Shown here piece after piece: positions 1-9,202 of a stretch of DNA of 64,000 nucleotides. The notes under the pieces were generated by a model. The model did not search any database and was not told the origin of the DNA. It saw only the letters and a program-made list of their open reading frames with translations. The stretch's first letter is position 1. The number at the start of each line of letters is the position of its first letter. This DNA comes from an uncultured Lachnospiraceae bacterium (lineage in GTDB: Bacteria > Bacillota > Clostridia > Lachnospirales > Lachnospiraceae). The stretch covers positions 1 through 64,000 of the forward strand of contig CACXMK010000009.1 of NCBI GenBank assembly GCA_902768735.1. Reading direction: 5' to 3'. Position numbers and translations under genes: made by a program.

Positions 1-1905
1 GCGGACCTGAAAGAGGCCGGTTTCAGCTATGCAGATGAACTCACGCGCAGCGATGTGATCGCGGCAGTCCAGTTCGCGATCTGGCGTTACTCGAACGAAG
101 AGCACCCCGACGGTGATATCATATCGCGCACGACTTACGGCGGAACGTACAATGCACATGCGGTCAATTTCTTCACTCGCCTGCACGATTACAGAAACGA
201 GCTTTGGGACTGGTGGGAGTCAAGCTACAGGAAGACTCATTACGATGAAGGCGCCGCGGAGAAAGTCAATGCGCTGACCGATTATCTTGCGGCACTTCCC
301 GGCGTACAGCCTGAGGACGACCAGATCGTCATCTCCGATGTCAAGATCGCAAGGACGGATCTGGTTCCCGGACAGGATAACACTTATACTCTCGGACTCA
401 ATATTTTCCTTAATCACGGAAGCAACAGCGGCGACAATGTAACGATCACCGTGACGACTACGGATGCCGACGGCAACGTGACAGATACAAAGACGATCCC
501 GACAGGAAGCGAGACCACCTATGACCTGGATATCACGGCGAATGACGGAGATACTGTCAAAGTCACGGTAGAAGGAACACAGGTCCTTGCCAAGGGCGTC
601 TATTTCTACGAACCCGAAGAGGGAATTGAGGAATCCCAGGCTATGGTCGGCGTCGCCCAGGGCGAGACAAGAGTCAAGGCGGAGAAGTCCTTTACCTTCG
701 ACAGGGAGATCGACGCGGGTATCCGTATCTACAAGACGGAGGCGGAGACAGACCTTCCTATAGAAGACATTACATTCTCGATCTATCGCGTGGCGGATAA
801 GAAGACGGCGGACGATATCCCTACTGACGAAGAGATCGCCAAGTACGCGGTGGACGGCAATCTGGCCGGTACTGTCACGACGGATGAGACCGGATATGCC
901 AACATCAAGCTGGACAAGGGCGTCTATCTCCTTGTCGAGGAGCCCAATGACAAGATCCACGCGCCGATCAGGCCGATGTATGTGGTCCTCCCCGTCAAGG
1001 TCGAAACGCGCGATGACAAGGGTGAGATCGTCGTCACGTATGAAGATGTGGCTTCTCTCAGGCTCAGGAACATTCCGAACGAGCCCGGAAAGGTTTCTGT
1101 CATTCTTGAGGCGACCAAGAACTTCAATGACTGGGCGAAAGCGGAGCGTTTTCGCTTCATACTCAGCGCTTCCGCTGACGGCACACCGATGCCCAAGGAA
1201 GACATTGCGGAAGCAACGCTTGAAAATAAGACCGCGCAGTGGGGCCTGATGACGTTCACAAAACCCGGAACGTACGAGTACACGATCACGGAGATCGACG
1301 ATGGCGTGGAAAATATCACCTATGACACCGAGCCGCACAAAGTCGTCATTACGATCAAGAAAGACGATGAGGGCAATCTCGATGACGAGGTCACGTATGA
1401 CGGGGAGGACTTCCTGATCATCACCAATACCTATGAAGAGAGATCCCAGACCGGTGTCGTTCTTGGAGGACATAAGACGATAGAAGGGACCGACAGTACC
1501 GATTTGGTCTTCCATTTCGTTCTGGAAGAGACGACAAAAGGCGCGGACTACAAGGACGAAGCGGAAGTTAAGGGAAGCGGAGATTTCACATTTGATGAGA
1601 TCACCTATGACCGGGAAGGCACCTATACCTATAAGATCACGGAGGAAAAAGGCAGCGAAAAGAACTGGAGATATGATTCCACAGAATACGATGTGACGGT
1701 CACTGTATCGAAGGATTCTGAAGGAAAACTTACTGCTTCCGTCGATGGCCTGCGCGACGGCAAGGCAAGGTTTACTAACAAGTATAACCCGCCGGAAAAC
1801 CCGAAGGTCGGAGACGCTGCGGATCCCGCGCTCTGGGGAGCAATCGTGGCAGCCGCGGCAGCAGGGATTACCGTCCTTGTAAACAGAAGGAGAAGACTGT
1901 TTTAA
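1..1905 (+). CDS. Sortase-anchored surface adhesin/pilin with thioester, CnaB and FctA-like domains (5' end cut)
   Basis: The frame is open from the first base, so the true start lies upstream and 634 residues are visible. The N-terminal part shows a thioester-domain signature (VQFAIWRYS, the Gln-containing half of the Cys-Gln crosslink; the Cys would lie upstream). A CnaB-like repeat follows (starts AGIRIYKTE, ends YVVLPV), then two Spy0128/FctA-type pilin domains, each closing with the typical ITNTY or FTNKY strand (about residues 360-480 and 485-598). Such domains form internal Lys-Asn isopeptide bonds and build rod-like adhesins. The C-terminus is a sorting signal: NPKVGD, a hydrophobic stretch, and RRRR. 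It lacks LPXTG; NPKVGD resembles the (N)PxTG variants of clostridial sortases. Likely role is covalent surface attachment to host or matrix. A bidirectional terminator follows. The family is clear; the ligand is unknown. Confidence 0.85.
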   Translation, partial: ADLKEAGFSYADELTRSDVIAAVQFAIWRYSNEEHPDGDIISRTTYGGTYNAHAVNFFTRLHDYRNELWDWWESSYRKTHYDEGAAEKVNALTDYLAALPGVQPEDDQIVISDVKIARTDLVPGQDNTYTLGLNIFLNHGSNSGDNVTITVTTTDADGNVTDTKTIPTGSETTYDLDITANDGDTVKVTVEGTQVLAKGVYFYEPEEGIEESQAMVGVAQGETRVKAEKSFTFDREIDAGIRIYKTEAETDLPIEDITFSIYRVADKKTADDIPTDEEIAKYAVDGNLAGTVTTDETGYANIKLDKGVYLLVEEPNDKIHAPIRPMYVVLPVKVETRDDKGEIVVTYEDVASLRLRNIPNEPGKVSVILEATKNFNDWAKAERFRFILSASADGTPMPKEDIAEATLENKTAQWGLMTFTKPGTYEYTITEIDDGVENITYDTEPHKVVITIKKDDEGNLDDEVTYDGEDFLIITNTYEERSQTGVVLGGHKTIEGTDSTDLVFHFVLEETTKGADYKDEAEVKGSGDFTFDEITYDREGTYTYKITEEKGSEKNWRYDSTEYDVTVTVSKDSEGKLTASVDGLRDGKARFTNKYNPPENPKVGDAADPALWGAIVAAAAAGITVLVNRRRRLF

Positions 1906-1934
1906 AACAGAGGGATCATAACAGATAAGACATC

Positions 1935-1977
1935 AAAAAAGAGAGCCGGGTGGACAATCAATCCGGCTCTCTTTTTT
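1935..1977. terminator. Bidirectional intrinsic terminator
   Basis: A 9-bp perfect stem (1941-1949 with 1963-1971) is flanked by six A on the left and six T on the right, so it can end the surface-protein gene on the plus strand and the WYL regulator on the minus strand. Confidence 0.85.
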
Positions 1978-2016
1978 GTCTCTTTTTTAATGATCCGCAT
2001 GTGCCTGCCTGTGCAC

Positions 2017-3006
2017 TTATGAATATTGCCTTGCCAGCCTTGCAGCTTCGGCTTTCATCTGGTCAACGACCGTGTCCGGAGCGGTTACCCTGACGCCGTC
2101 ACCAAGCGCGACGAGCCAGCCGAGAAACTGGCGGCTGACCGCCACGGTGATGACTGTCCGGAAGTGTTCTTCATCGACCGGCATCAGGAGGATCTCTTTT
2201 CCGAACCGGTCGAGCATGACGCCGGCCAGGCCGTTGCGCGCTTCGAGCGTGACCTTCACTTCTTCTCCGCCAAACATTCCAAAAAGGCTCCGGCTGTAGC
2301 GCGCTGTGTCAAAGCTCTCAAAAGCCTCCTGACCCTGTCTTTTTTCGTCCGTTACGGAGATCTTCAGCATCTTGTCCACGCGGTAGTGCTTGATCTTTTC
2401 GTCCTCACTGTCAAAAGCTACGAGGTAATAGTTTTCGTTGTCCCACATAAGGACCCAAGGGCTGACCTGATACCAGGCGCCGCCTTTGCGCAGCTCCATC
2501 TCTTTCCTGACATTCCACTGATAGTACTTGAACCGGATCTGGCAGCCGGCGCCGATCGCGTCGTGAAGCTTGTCCACGTTGTAGTAGATGCTCTCGTTCA
2601 TGGTCTTTACGCGCCCAGAGATGACGACCTGCCGCTGGAGCTGCTTTCCCTCGTACCGGGAGACCAGGGATTCCAGTTTTTTGATCAGCTGGCCGGATTT
2701 CCGGTCAGTGATAAACTTGGCGGACTGCACCGAGTCGACAAGGAGTTTCAGCTCCGGAAGTTCGAAATCGCGGCTTCCGAGATAGTAGCCCCAGCTGTGC
2801 CCGGTCCGCTCCGCGATGATGTCCATGCCGAAATGCCGCAGTTCCTCAAAGTCCTGATAGAGTGTCTTGCGGTCGGCGTTCACGCCGCAGCTCTCCAGTC
2901 TCTCGATGATCCGGGGCATCGTCAGCGCGTGCCGCTCGTCGGTCTCCTCGGAAAAGATCTTTGCCAGGTAAAGAAGTTTCAGTTTCTGGTTCTCTCCTTT
3001 GCGCAC
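2017..3006 (-). CDS. WYL-domain transcriptional regulator
   Basis: A 329-residue DNA-binding regulator. Residues about 8-70 form a winged helix-turn-helix (RKTLYQDFEELRHFG); the middle holds a WYL domain (FKYYQWN, then VSPWVLMWDNENYYLVAFD), followed by a WCX-type C-terminal extension. WYL domains sense ligands, often nucleic acids or nucleotides, and control gene sets including defence and stress genes. I chose the GTG at 3006 because it has AAAGGAG at the ideal distance. An upstream in-frame TTG at 3051 has no ribosome binding site and lies next to a TATACT -10-like box. The gene is divergent from the small zinc-motif gene at 3193. Target genes cannot be read from sequence. Confidence 0.85.
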   Translation of the reverse strand: MRKGENQKLKLLYLAKIFSEETDERHALTMPRIIERLESCGVNADRKTLYQDFEELRHFGMDIIAERTGHSWGYYLGSRDFELPELKLLVDSVQSAKFITDRKSGQLIKKLESLVSRYEGKQLQRQVVISGRVKTMNESIYYNVDKLHDAIGAGCQIRFKYYQWNVRKEMELRKGGAWYQVSPWVLMWDNENYYLVAFDSEDEKIKHYRVDKMLKISVTDEKRQGQEAFESFDTARYSRSLFGMFGGEEVKVTLEARNGLAGVMLDRFGKEILLMPVDEEHFRTVITVAVSRQFLGWLVALGDGVRVTAPDTVVDQMKAEAARLARQYS

Positions 3007-3192
3007 GGGCCCGCTCCTTTCTGCTGTGTCTGCTCTTTTTGATTCCGCCAAGATAAGTATAGCATACTAAAATCCGGCAGATGATAAAATGAGGGCGTTT
3101 TTTGGGACAGGAAAAGTGGAATACTTATTGTACAGAAAGATAGGGTCTGTCTGTACAGACAAGACAGGGCCGAGCGGAAAGGAGGCTGTTTG

Positions 3193-3816
3193 ATGAACGT
3201 TTCGCTGAGCACACAATCAAGAAAGATGGTATTTCACCTGGCGGGCTGTCCTTACGAGAGGCGGATCCGCTATGCCAACCGGGAGGAAATCAGCCGCAAT
3301 GAGGCGGTGCATATGGGGTATCGCTCCTGTAGGTATTGCGGGACGATGCGCGCTTATCATCACATTCAGGAGTGGTATTTGGACGGGGTAAGGAGAAAGA
3401 GCGGAGTGGAGTTTACGCTTGTCAAGGATACAGATACGCTGTATATGCGGACAGATGTCGGCTTTTGGAAGATTTTCAACAGCGGGGAGATGAAGTACAG
3501 CTTGTACCATCTCAACCACTTCGATCCGTCTCTTACGACAGAGAGGATGATCCACAGTACGTTCCACCGCCAGAATGACGTGAGGCCGTCCAGCTCCCCG
3601 AATCAGCTGATCCGGTACATTTTAAAGCACGATGAGGCGATGAAGATCATCGCGGACGATTACCGCAAACTGCCGCAGAACACGCGGAAGGAAAAGAAAT
3701 ATTACGAGATCGCGAAGCGGCGCGACAGAAGGCAGAAAGGGCGCAGGGTGAACATGCTGCTGGACAGCCTCTCGCGCGGAGAGACACCGGCTTCCAAATG
3801 GGTCTCGATCAGCTGA
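3193..3816 (+). CDS. Small protein with Ada-like zinc-binding motif
   Basis: 207 residues, not a named family that I recognise. The N-terminal 50 residues carry the pattern FHLAGCPYERRI, then about 25 residues, then GYRSCRYCG. This matches the short Cys-x(n)-GYxxCxxC zinc motif seen in the Ada N-terminal domain and many small bacterial proteins. The rest is basic with no membrane segment; the C-terminus is rich in Arg and Lys (KEKKYYEIAKRRDRRQKGRR), which suits nucleic-acid binding. I start at ATG 3193, with GGAGG at 3181-3185; a TTG at 3190 directly precedes it. A 9-bp inverted repeat spans the stop codon (3798-3806 with 3826-3834) but has no T-run. Function is unknown; zinc and nucleic-acid binding are inferences. 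Confidence 0.7.
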   Translation: MNVSLSTQSRKMVFHLAGCPYERRIRYANREEISRNEAVHMGYRSCRYCGTMRAYHHIQEWYLDGVRRKSGVEFTLVKDTDTLYMRTDVGFWKIFNSGEMKYSLYHLNHFDPSLTTERMIHSTFHRQNDVRPSSSPNQLIRYILKHDEAMKIIADDYRKLPQNTRKEKKYYEIAKRRDRRQKGRRVNMLLDSLSRGETPASKWVSIS

Positions 3817-3907
3817 AAAAGCATAGAGACCCATAAAGCAAAGAGGGCGTCATAATTATAGCCTGATTATAACCTGCCATTGTTTCTCGCTCCTGAAACT
3901 GTTATTG

Positions 3908-3913
3908 TATAAT
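3908..3913 (+). promoter_or_regulatory. Candidate -10 box (TATAAT)
   Basis: A perfect TATAAT lies about 95 bases upstream of the membrane protein start at 4010. No good -35 was seen at 17 bases, so this is a candidate only. Confidence 0.35.
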
Positions 3914-4009
3914 GTGAAGCTATAACTACAGCTGCACTGATCGGCAGAGCCAGGCGTTTCGGAAAGTACGAAGAGAACTGCCGCAGCTTTACAATAAAGA
4001 CAGGGAAAG

Positions 4010-5860
4010 ATGAGTATGGGTTCATCAGCTAAGAAGACAGAGAAGATGGCAGAGAAAAAGATAGAGAAAAAGACAGAGAAAACGGTGCGCAGGGAGAGGA
4101 CCGGCCTCGGAAATCCGGGAGGCTTCCTGATGCTGGCCGGTATGGCGGCACTGTTCGGGAGCGTCTGCGGGATCATTTTCCTGTTCACGAAGGCATTTTT
4201 CCATTCCGACAGCGCATATTTCGTACAGCTTGCGGTGGAACAGATGAAGAGCGGAAAGCTGTTTCCGCCCGGCATGTGTTATAGCACGGCTTTATTTGTG
4301 CGCACACCGAACCTGCTCCTGATCCCTCTTCTTGCGGTGATCAAAGACTGGATGCTCGCAAGGGAGATTATGGTCATAGAGATGTGGGTGATCCTGATCG
4401 CATCCGTATTCTGTCTGTTTCTTACGAAAAGGGACAGGAACCCCGTGGCTGCGGTCATTGCCTGCATGCTTTTGATGAACCCGTACCAGACGCTGGATGT
4501 CGCCAACGAAACGACGGATATGCTGTTTTTCCAGGGCGCCTATATCACGATCTTTTTTGATGTGGTCATTGCGCTGGCGATCGTTCACCGGATCATTCTG
4601 CTGGAACGTAGTGACAAGGCATCGCGCAAGGTCATTCTTATGGTGCTTTTGGCACTCGTTTTGTTCTTCCCGCTGCTGGGAAGCATCCGCATAGACATGA
4701 TCCTCACACTTCCGCTCGTGGCAGCGATCCTGGTCTTCTATTTTGTGGAGAATGATCAGAGAGTATCCGAGGTGCTGCGCAGCAGGCGCTGTATTGCGAT
4801 GGTCGTACTGATCGCTGCTGTGGTGGCAGCCGGTTTCCTATGCTATCGCTGGCTGGGAATGACGTATTGGAGCGACAGCAAGGGAAGTTACCTGAAGATG
4901 GACAAGTATTCCGGTCTCTGGTATTCCATCGGCCAGTTCGTCAACAACCTGACGATGATCTTCGGAAATGTGGAGGGGGCTGTATTTTTATCCTTCCCGG
5001 GGCTCACAAAGTTTATCAACTATTTTTACGCGCTGGTGCTGGTCTATCTCATTCCTTTAGCGGCACTCATCCGCTATAAGAAGCATGAGAACCGTTTCAC
5101 CCGCTTCCTGATCCTCTACACATGGATCAGCAACGTTGTGGTGGCGGGAGTGTTCATTGCATGCAACCAGTGGGCACCCAGGTACCTGCTTACGATCTAT
5201 CTGGACGATATCCTTCTGTTCGCGGTGCTGTTTTCTGAGTACGTAAAGAAGAGAGAACGGCTGACAGCCATACTGGCGGGACTGGTCATCCTGGGGTATT
5301 GCTGTGTCTGCCATCTGTATTTCTGGGGACATTACAGGGACAAGATCGGGGTGGATCCCAATGCGGGACTGATCAGTTACCTCGAAGAAAATGATCTTCA
5401 TTACGGATACGCTTCTTTCTGGAACGCCGGCATTAATACTGTGCTTTCTAACGGCGAGGTGGAGATTCTTCCGCTTTGGGATTACGCTGCGAATGGAACA
5501 GAGAGAACACCTTACAACCCTTCTGACTACAGATGGTGGCTCAACAATAAGAACTGGTATGATCCCGCCGCGCATCCGGGCAAGTGCTTTGTACTCCTTA
5601 AGAATTATCAGGAAAAGGATGAAGAGGAACAGCTGGAATGGATCGAAAAGTACGGTGAGGATCCGGATAATCCGTGGGTGGACGATACGCCGCCGGAGGA
5701 TATCTGTAAAGAGCTGTACAGTCTGAACCCGAAAAAGCTGACGTATGGCGATTATACGATCCTGGTCTTTGAGGATAATGAGGAGATGAGGAAACTTGGG
5801 CAGACTTTGGTGGACGAAGACAAAGCGAAAGAACAGCAGGAACTGCATCCGGAACTGTAG
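4010..5860 (+). CDS. Polytopic membrane protein, GT-C glycosyltransferase-like
   Basis: 616 residues. A Lys/Glu-rich cytoplasmic N-terminus (about 30 residues) precedes roughly ten to twelve hydrophobic segments up to residue about 450, then a soluble C-terminal region of about 160 residues with an acidic tail. The first extracytoplasmic loop has HSDSAYFVQLA, reminiscent of the acidic loop-1 motif of GT-C lipid-phosphosugar-dependent glycosyltransferases. The next gene is a YfhO-family protein whose start overlaps this gene by 65 bases, so the pair probably acts together in cell-envelope glycosylation. No named family was recognised with certainty; start ATG 4010 follows AGGGAAAG. Function is inferred from topology and neighbour. 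Confidence 0.65.
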   Translation: MSMGSSAKKTEKMAEKKIEKKTEKTVRRERTGLGNPGGFLMLAGMAALFGSVCGIIFLFTKAFFHSDSAYFVQLAVEQMKSGKLFPPGMCYSTALFVRTPNLLLIPLLAVIKDWMLAREIMVIEMWVILIASVFCLFLTKRDRNPVAAVIACMLLMNPYQTLDVANETTDMLFFQGAYITIFFDVVIALAIVHRIILLERSDKASRKVILMVLLALVLFFPLLGSIRIDMILTLPLVAAILVFYFVENDQRVSEVLRSRRCIAMVVLIAAVVAAGFLCYRWLGMTYWSDSKGSYLKMDKYSGLWYSIGQFVNNLTMIFGNVEGAVFLSFPGLTKFINYFYALVLVYLIPLAALIRYKKHENRFTRFLILYTWISNVVVAGVFIACNQWAPRYLLTIYLDDILLFAVLFSEYVKKRERLTAILAGLVILGYCCVCHLYFWGHYRDKIGVDPNAGLISYLEENDLHYGYASFWNAGINTVLSNGEVEILPLWDYAANGTERTPYNPSDYRWWLNNKNWYDPAAHPGKCFVLLKNYQEKDEEEQLEWIEKYGEDPDNPWVDDTPPEDICKELYSLNPKKLTYGDYTILVFEDNEEMRKLGQTLVDEDKAKEQQELHPEL

Positions 5861-8435
5861 TAACCCGCTGGCGGCAGCAGTTGTAACTGCTGTGCTCCTT
5901 TGGCTCGTCTTCTATCAGGAAGGATTCGTGCCTTTCGGGACCAATACACCGGCCGTGACGGATGCAAAACTTCAGTATCTCGACCTTTTTGCTTATTATA
6001 GGGACGTCCTGACCGGACAGAACAGTTTAAGCTATACCTTTTCAAACACGCTAGGGGGAAGCGCAGTAGCAATCTGGGCGTATTACCTCGCTTCCCCATT
6101 TAACCTGCTGGTACTGCTGTTCCCGAAAGAGCAGATGAACCTGTTTCTGGAGGTGCTGATCACTGCGAAACTCAGTGCCGCTTCCGCCTCGTTTGCCTGG
6201 TATATCGGTCATCGGTTTCGGGACAGGGTCCGCAGGGAGACCGCGTATGTCCTTTCAGTCAGCTACGGTCTGATGCAGTATACGCTGGCACAGGGGAGCA
6301 ATGTGATGTGGCTGGATGGCGTCATATTGCTTCCTTTTCTTGTCCTTGGCGTTTACCGGACCGTACACGGGAGAAAAGAAGGGCGATTCTCAATACTGCA
6401 GCTTGCTGTTCCCGCAGCACTTACGGTGATCACGAACTGGTATACCGGCGGGATCAATTACCTGTTCAGTTTCGTATGGCTGGTATATGAAACCGCGCGC
6501 GGGAAGCGGAAGCACTCAGGAGCTTTTGGGAAATACCTGGCGGGGCTGGGGCTGGGGCTGCTGTTGTCATCGTTCCTGTTCGTTCCCAATGTGTTTTTGC
6601 TCCGCCTCGGAAAGGGTGCGGCATTTGGGATACCTGCGGAAGGATTCTGGTCTGTGGGTTTTCGCGGGAATCCGTTTTCGGTGCTCAGAAACTACAGGAT
6701 TGGCGAGATCAGCGACAGCGGTAAAGCTTCCTTCTTCTGCGGCTCTTTGGCGCTTTTTGGGACGGCGGCCTTTTTCTGTTCCGGCAGGATCGGCAGACGG
6801 GATAAGGCTGCAGGAGCGGGGCTCCTTCTCTTCACGGTGATGTCCTGTTTCTGGCAGCCGCTATTCGTCCTCTTTTCCCTGCTGCAGTATTCCAACAGCT
6901 ATTGGTACCGGTACGGGTACCTGGGCAGTTTTGTCCTGCTGTACCTTGCGGCTTACTGGGCCGGCTCTCTTCCGGCGGAACCTTTGCCGGCCGCTGCTGC
7001 GGGGGACAGGCTAAGACACGATGTTCTTAAGGCTGGGGCCGCAAGCATGCTGCTGGTGGTCCTGTCCCAGGCGGCCTGGCCGTCAGGAGGAATGGGGAGC
7101 ACCAGGATCGCGGTACTTCTTCTGGCCTGCATCACAGCACTTTTTTTCACCCTTCTGCTGCCGGAAACAAAGCGCAGGAGAGCGGCGGGCATTGTCCTTG
7201 CGGGGCTCTGTATCTTTGAGATGTTTCTTCAGACGCGCGCGATGCTGGGAATCTACCACACGGACACAGCCGGGGAGTACGCTGCTTACAGCCGGAAGGA
7301 ACAGGAACAGATCAGGGAGCTGCTGTCTTTTGACACAGACGGGTTTTACCGCGTGAACCAGACATCGACCCGGATCGGAAACAAGGACGGGCTGACAGCG
7401 GCCTATCTGGATGCGATGGCCTATGGGTACGCCTCCATAAGCGGCTACACTTCCTGCCCTGAAAATATCCAGCTGGAATTTCTGGACAAAATGGGATACC
7501 GGAAGGAATACGAGAGTTTTAATATCGTGAACACGTCGTTCCTTCCTGCGGATTCGATGCTTGGCGTCCGATATATTCTGTCGTCCTACGCGGTCCCGGG
7601 CCTTACAGAAATAAGAGAATTGGGAGAGCACAACGGGAAAGCCGTCTATAAAAACCCGTATGTGCTGCCGGCTGTGATGCTCCTCGAAGAAAAGGACCTG
7701 CGTGGAGACCTGCCTGAGGAAGATCCCTTCGCATTTGTAAACCGCGTTTATGGAGAGCTCTCTGGTCAGGAGACAGAGCTCTTTGTTCCGGTCACATCAA
7801 AGAAGCAGTACGAGCACGGCATGACGACCTGGACGCTCATAGTCCCGGAAGGGAATGATTGTCTCTACGGAAATCTCCCCTGGAAGGAGACGATGGAGGG
7901 GCGGCTCATGGTCAGTGAAGGGATGGGATACGGTTATGGCGATTGGCTTTCGCCTTCGGTGTTCTTTATCCCTGTTACTGCATCAGCGGAGGCGGTCCGC
8001 GTGACACTTCAGACGCCCGGTGAGCCGCCGCTGGTAAAGGAACAGTTTTACGCGCTGGATCTTGAAAGGCTGGCGGAAGTCACCAAACAGATCCGGCAGA
8101 CATCGTCGCGGGTAAAGGAATTCTCCGTCATGAATGGAAAGATCTCTTGTACCGCGGAAGCCGCACAGAGGCAGAAGCTGATATTGAGCGTGCCGGCATC
8201 GCCCGGCTGGACAGTCCGTGTCAACGGACAAAAGACAGAGTGCGAAGCTTTTGAGGACTGTCTTATGCAGATTCCGCTTGTGCCGGGGGAAAATCATATT
8301 ACAATGCAGTATAGGACGCCGGGGACGGCGGCAGGTGCGGGTATGACGTTTATTGGCGTTGTCTTATCGGGAGCGCTGCTATGGAAGGACCCGTTTTGCA
8401 AAAAACGTATCGTAAAGAACAGGAAGAGAGGATAA
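5796..8435 (+). CDS. YfhO-family membrane protein
   Basis: 879 residues. After a short basic N-terminus there is a first membrane segment, then the YfhO loop (VPFGTNTPAVTDAKLQYLD) and about a dozen membrane helices to residue about 480. A large extracytoplasmic domain (about 490-830), one last helix and a basic tail (KKRIVKNRKRG) follow. YfhO proteins are GT-C type enzymes; characterised members are needed to add sugars to lipoteichoic acid from undecaprenyl carriers. The TTG at 5796 lies inside the upstream gene and is preceded by AGGAGATGAGG; the only later option near the boundary, GTG 5892, would cut into the first membrane helix. Start is therefore moderately certain. The MTA/SAH nucleosidase follows after 4 bases. 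Confidence 0.8.
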   Translation: MGRLWWTKTKRKNSRNCIRNCSNPLAAAVVTAVLLWLVFYQEGFVPFGTNTPAVTDAKLQYLDLFAYYRDVLTGQNSLSYTFSNTLGGSAVAIWAYYLASPFNLLVLLFPKEQMNLFLEVLITAKLSAASASFAWYIGHRFRDRVRRETAYVLSVSYGLMQYTLAQGSNVMWLDGVILLPFLVLGVYRTVHGRKEGRFSILQLAVPAALTVITNWYTGGINYLFSFVWLVYETARGKRKHSGAFGKYLAGLGLGLLLSSFLFVPNVFLLRLGKGAAFGIPAEGFWSVGFRGNPFSVLRNYRIGEISDSGKASFFCGSLALFGTAAFFCSGRIGRRDKAAGAGLLLFTVMSCFWQPLFVLFSLLQYSNSYWYRYGYLGSFVLLYLAAYWAGSLPAEPLPAAAAGDRLRHDVLKAGAASMLLVVLSQAAWPSGGMGSTRIAVLLLACITALFFTLLLPETKRRRAAGIVLAGLCIFEMFLQTRAMLGIYHTDTAGEYAAYSRKEQEQIRELLSFDTDGFYRVNQTSTRIGNKDGLTAAYLDAMAYGYASISGYTSCPENIQLEFLDKMGYRKEYESFNIVNTSFLPADSMLGVRYILSSYAVPGLTEIRELGEHNGKAVYKNPYVLPAVMLLEEKDLRGDLPEEDPFAFVNRVYGELSGQETELFVPVTSKKQYEHGMTTWTLIVPEGNDCLYGNLPWKETMEGRLMVSEGMGYGYGDWLSPSVFFIPVTASAEAVRVTLQTPGEPPLVKEQFYALDLERLAEVTKQIRQTSSRVKEFSVMNGKISCTAEAAQRQKLILSVPASPGWTVRVNGQKTECEAFEDCLMQIPLVPGENHITMQYRTPGTAAGAGMTFIGVVLSGALLWKDPFCKKRIVKNRKRG

Positions 8436-8439
8436 CAGG

Positions 8440-9135
8440 GTGAAGATAGGAATCATCGGAGCGATGGATGTGGAGGTCGCGAGACTGAAAAGCGAGATGA
8501 CGAAAGAACGCGAGGTACAAAAGGCAGGAATGAACTTCTGCGAGGGCCGGATCGGCGGAGAGGAAGTGGTCGTCGTACGATGCGGAATCGGGAAAGTCAA
8601 TGCAGGGCTCTGTGTTCAGATCCTCTGCGACCTTTTTGGGGTCACCCATGTGATCAACACGGGCATTGCAGGCTCTCTGTATGACGAGATCAATATCGGC
8701 GATGTGGTCGTTTCGATCGATGCGATGTACCATGACATGGATGTGAGCGTGCTGGGATTTCCACCTGGCCAGGTACCGCTGATCGGAACGTTGTCTTTTG
8801 TCGCGGATCCGATGCTGCGGGAGGCAGCCGTAAAAGCGTGCAGGAAAGCAGCGCCGGAGATCGGCGTCTTCGAGGGACGCGTTGTCAGCGGCGACCAGTT
8901 CATCTGCGACAAGGCAAAAAAAGAAAGCATCGCGCAGGCCTTCGGCGGTCTCTGTACGGAGATGGAAGGCGCAGCGATCGCGCAGGCAGCCTATGTCAAC
9001 GGGATCCCGTTTGTCATCGTGAGAGCGATCTCCGACAAGGCGGACGAGAGCGTGCACGTCTCCTACGATGTTTTTCAGGCGGAGGCTGCTGAGCACTGCG
9101 CGTCCATCATCGAGCATATGATAAAATCATTTTAG
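8440..9135 (+). CDS. mtnN: 5'-methylthioadenosine/S-adenosylhomocysteine nucleosidase
   Basis: 231 residues, normal length for Pfs/MtnN. The enzyme splits MTA and SAH to adenine plus the thioribose or ribosylhomocysteine, clearing SAM-cycle by-products in the cytoplasm. Visible motifs: IGIIGAMDVEV with the catalytic Glu12, VINTGIAGSL, and CTEMEGAAIAQ with the purine/ribose-binding Glu pair. SDKADESVHV carries the catalytic Asp. Start is GTG, with a purine-rich GAAGAGAGG site upstream. It sits 4 bases after the YfhO gene, probably co-transcribed. Functional link to the B12-dependent methionine synthase at 20.9 kb through the SAM cycle is plausible. Confidence 0.93.
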   Translation: MKIGIIGAMDVEVARLKSEMTKEREVQKAGMNFCEGRIGGEEVVVVRCGIGKVNAGLCVQILCDLFGVTHVINTGIAGSLYDEINIGDVVVSIDAMYHDMDVSVLGFPPGQVPLIGTLSFVADPMLREAAVKACRKAAPEIGVFEGRVVSGDQFICDKAKKESIAQAFGGLCTEMEGAAIAQAAYVNGIPFVIVRAISDKADESVHVSYDVFQAEAAEHCASIIEHMIKSF

Positions 9136-9202
9136 ATAAATCATTCTGGGGTTTACTCCGGATACGTGTTCCGGAGCGCTGTGTTTGGGGAAGGAGGTTT
9201 TT

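Noticed and set aside
3798..3834. Inverted repeat across the stop codon of the zinc-motif gene as a terminator
   Set aside because: A 9-bp perfect stem but no T-run after it; it may be chance or an RNA-stability element.
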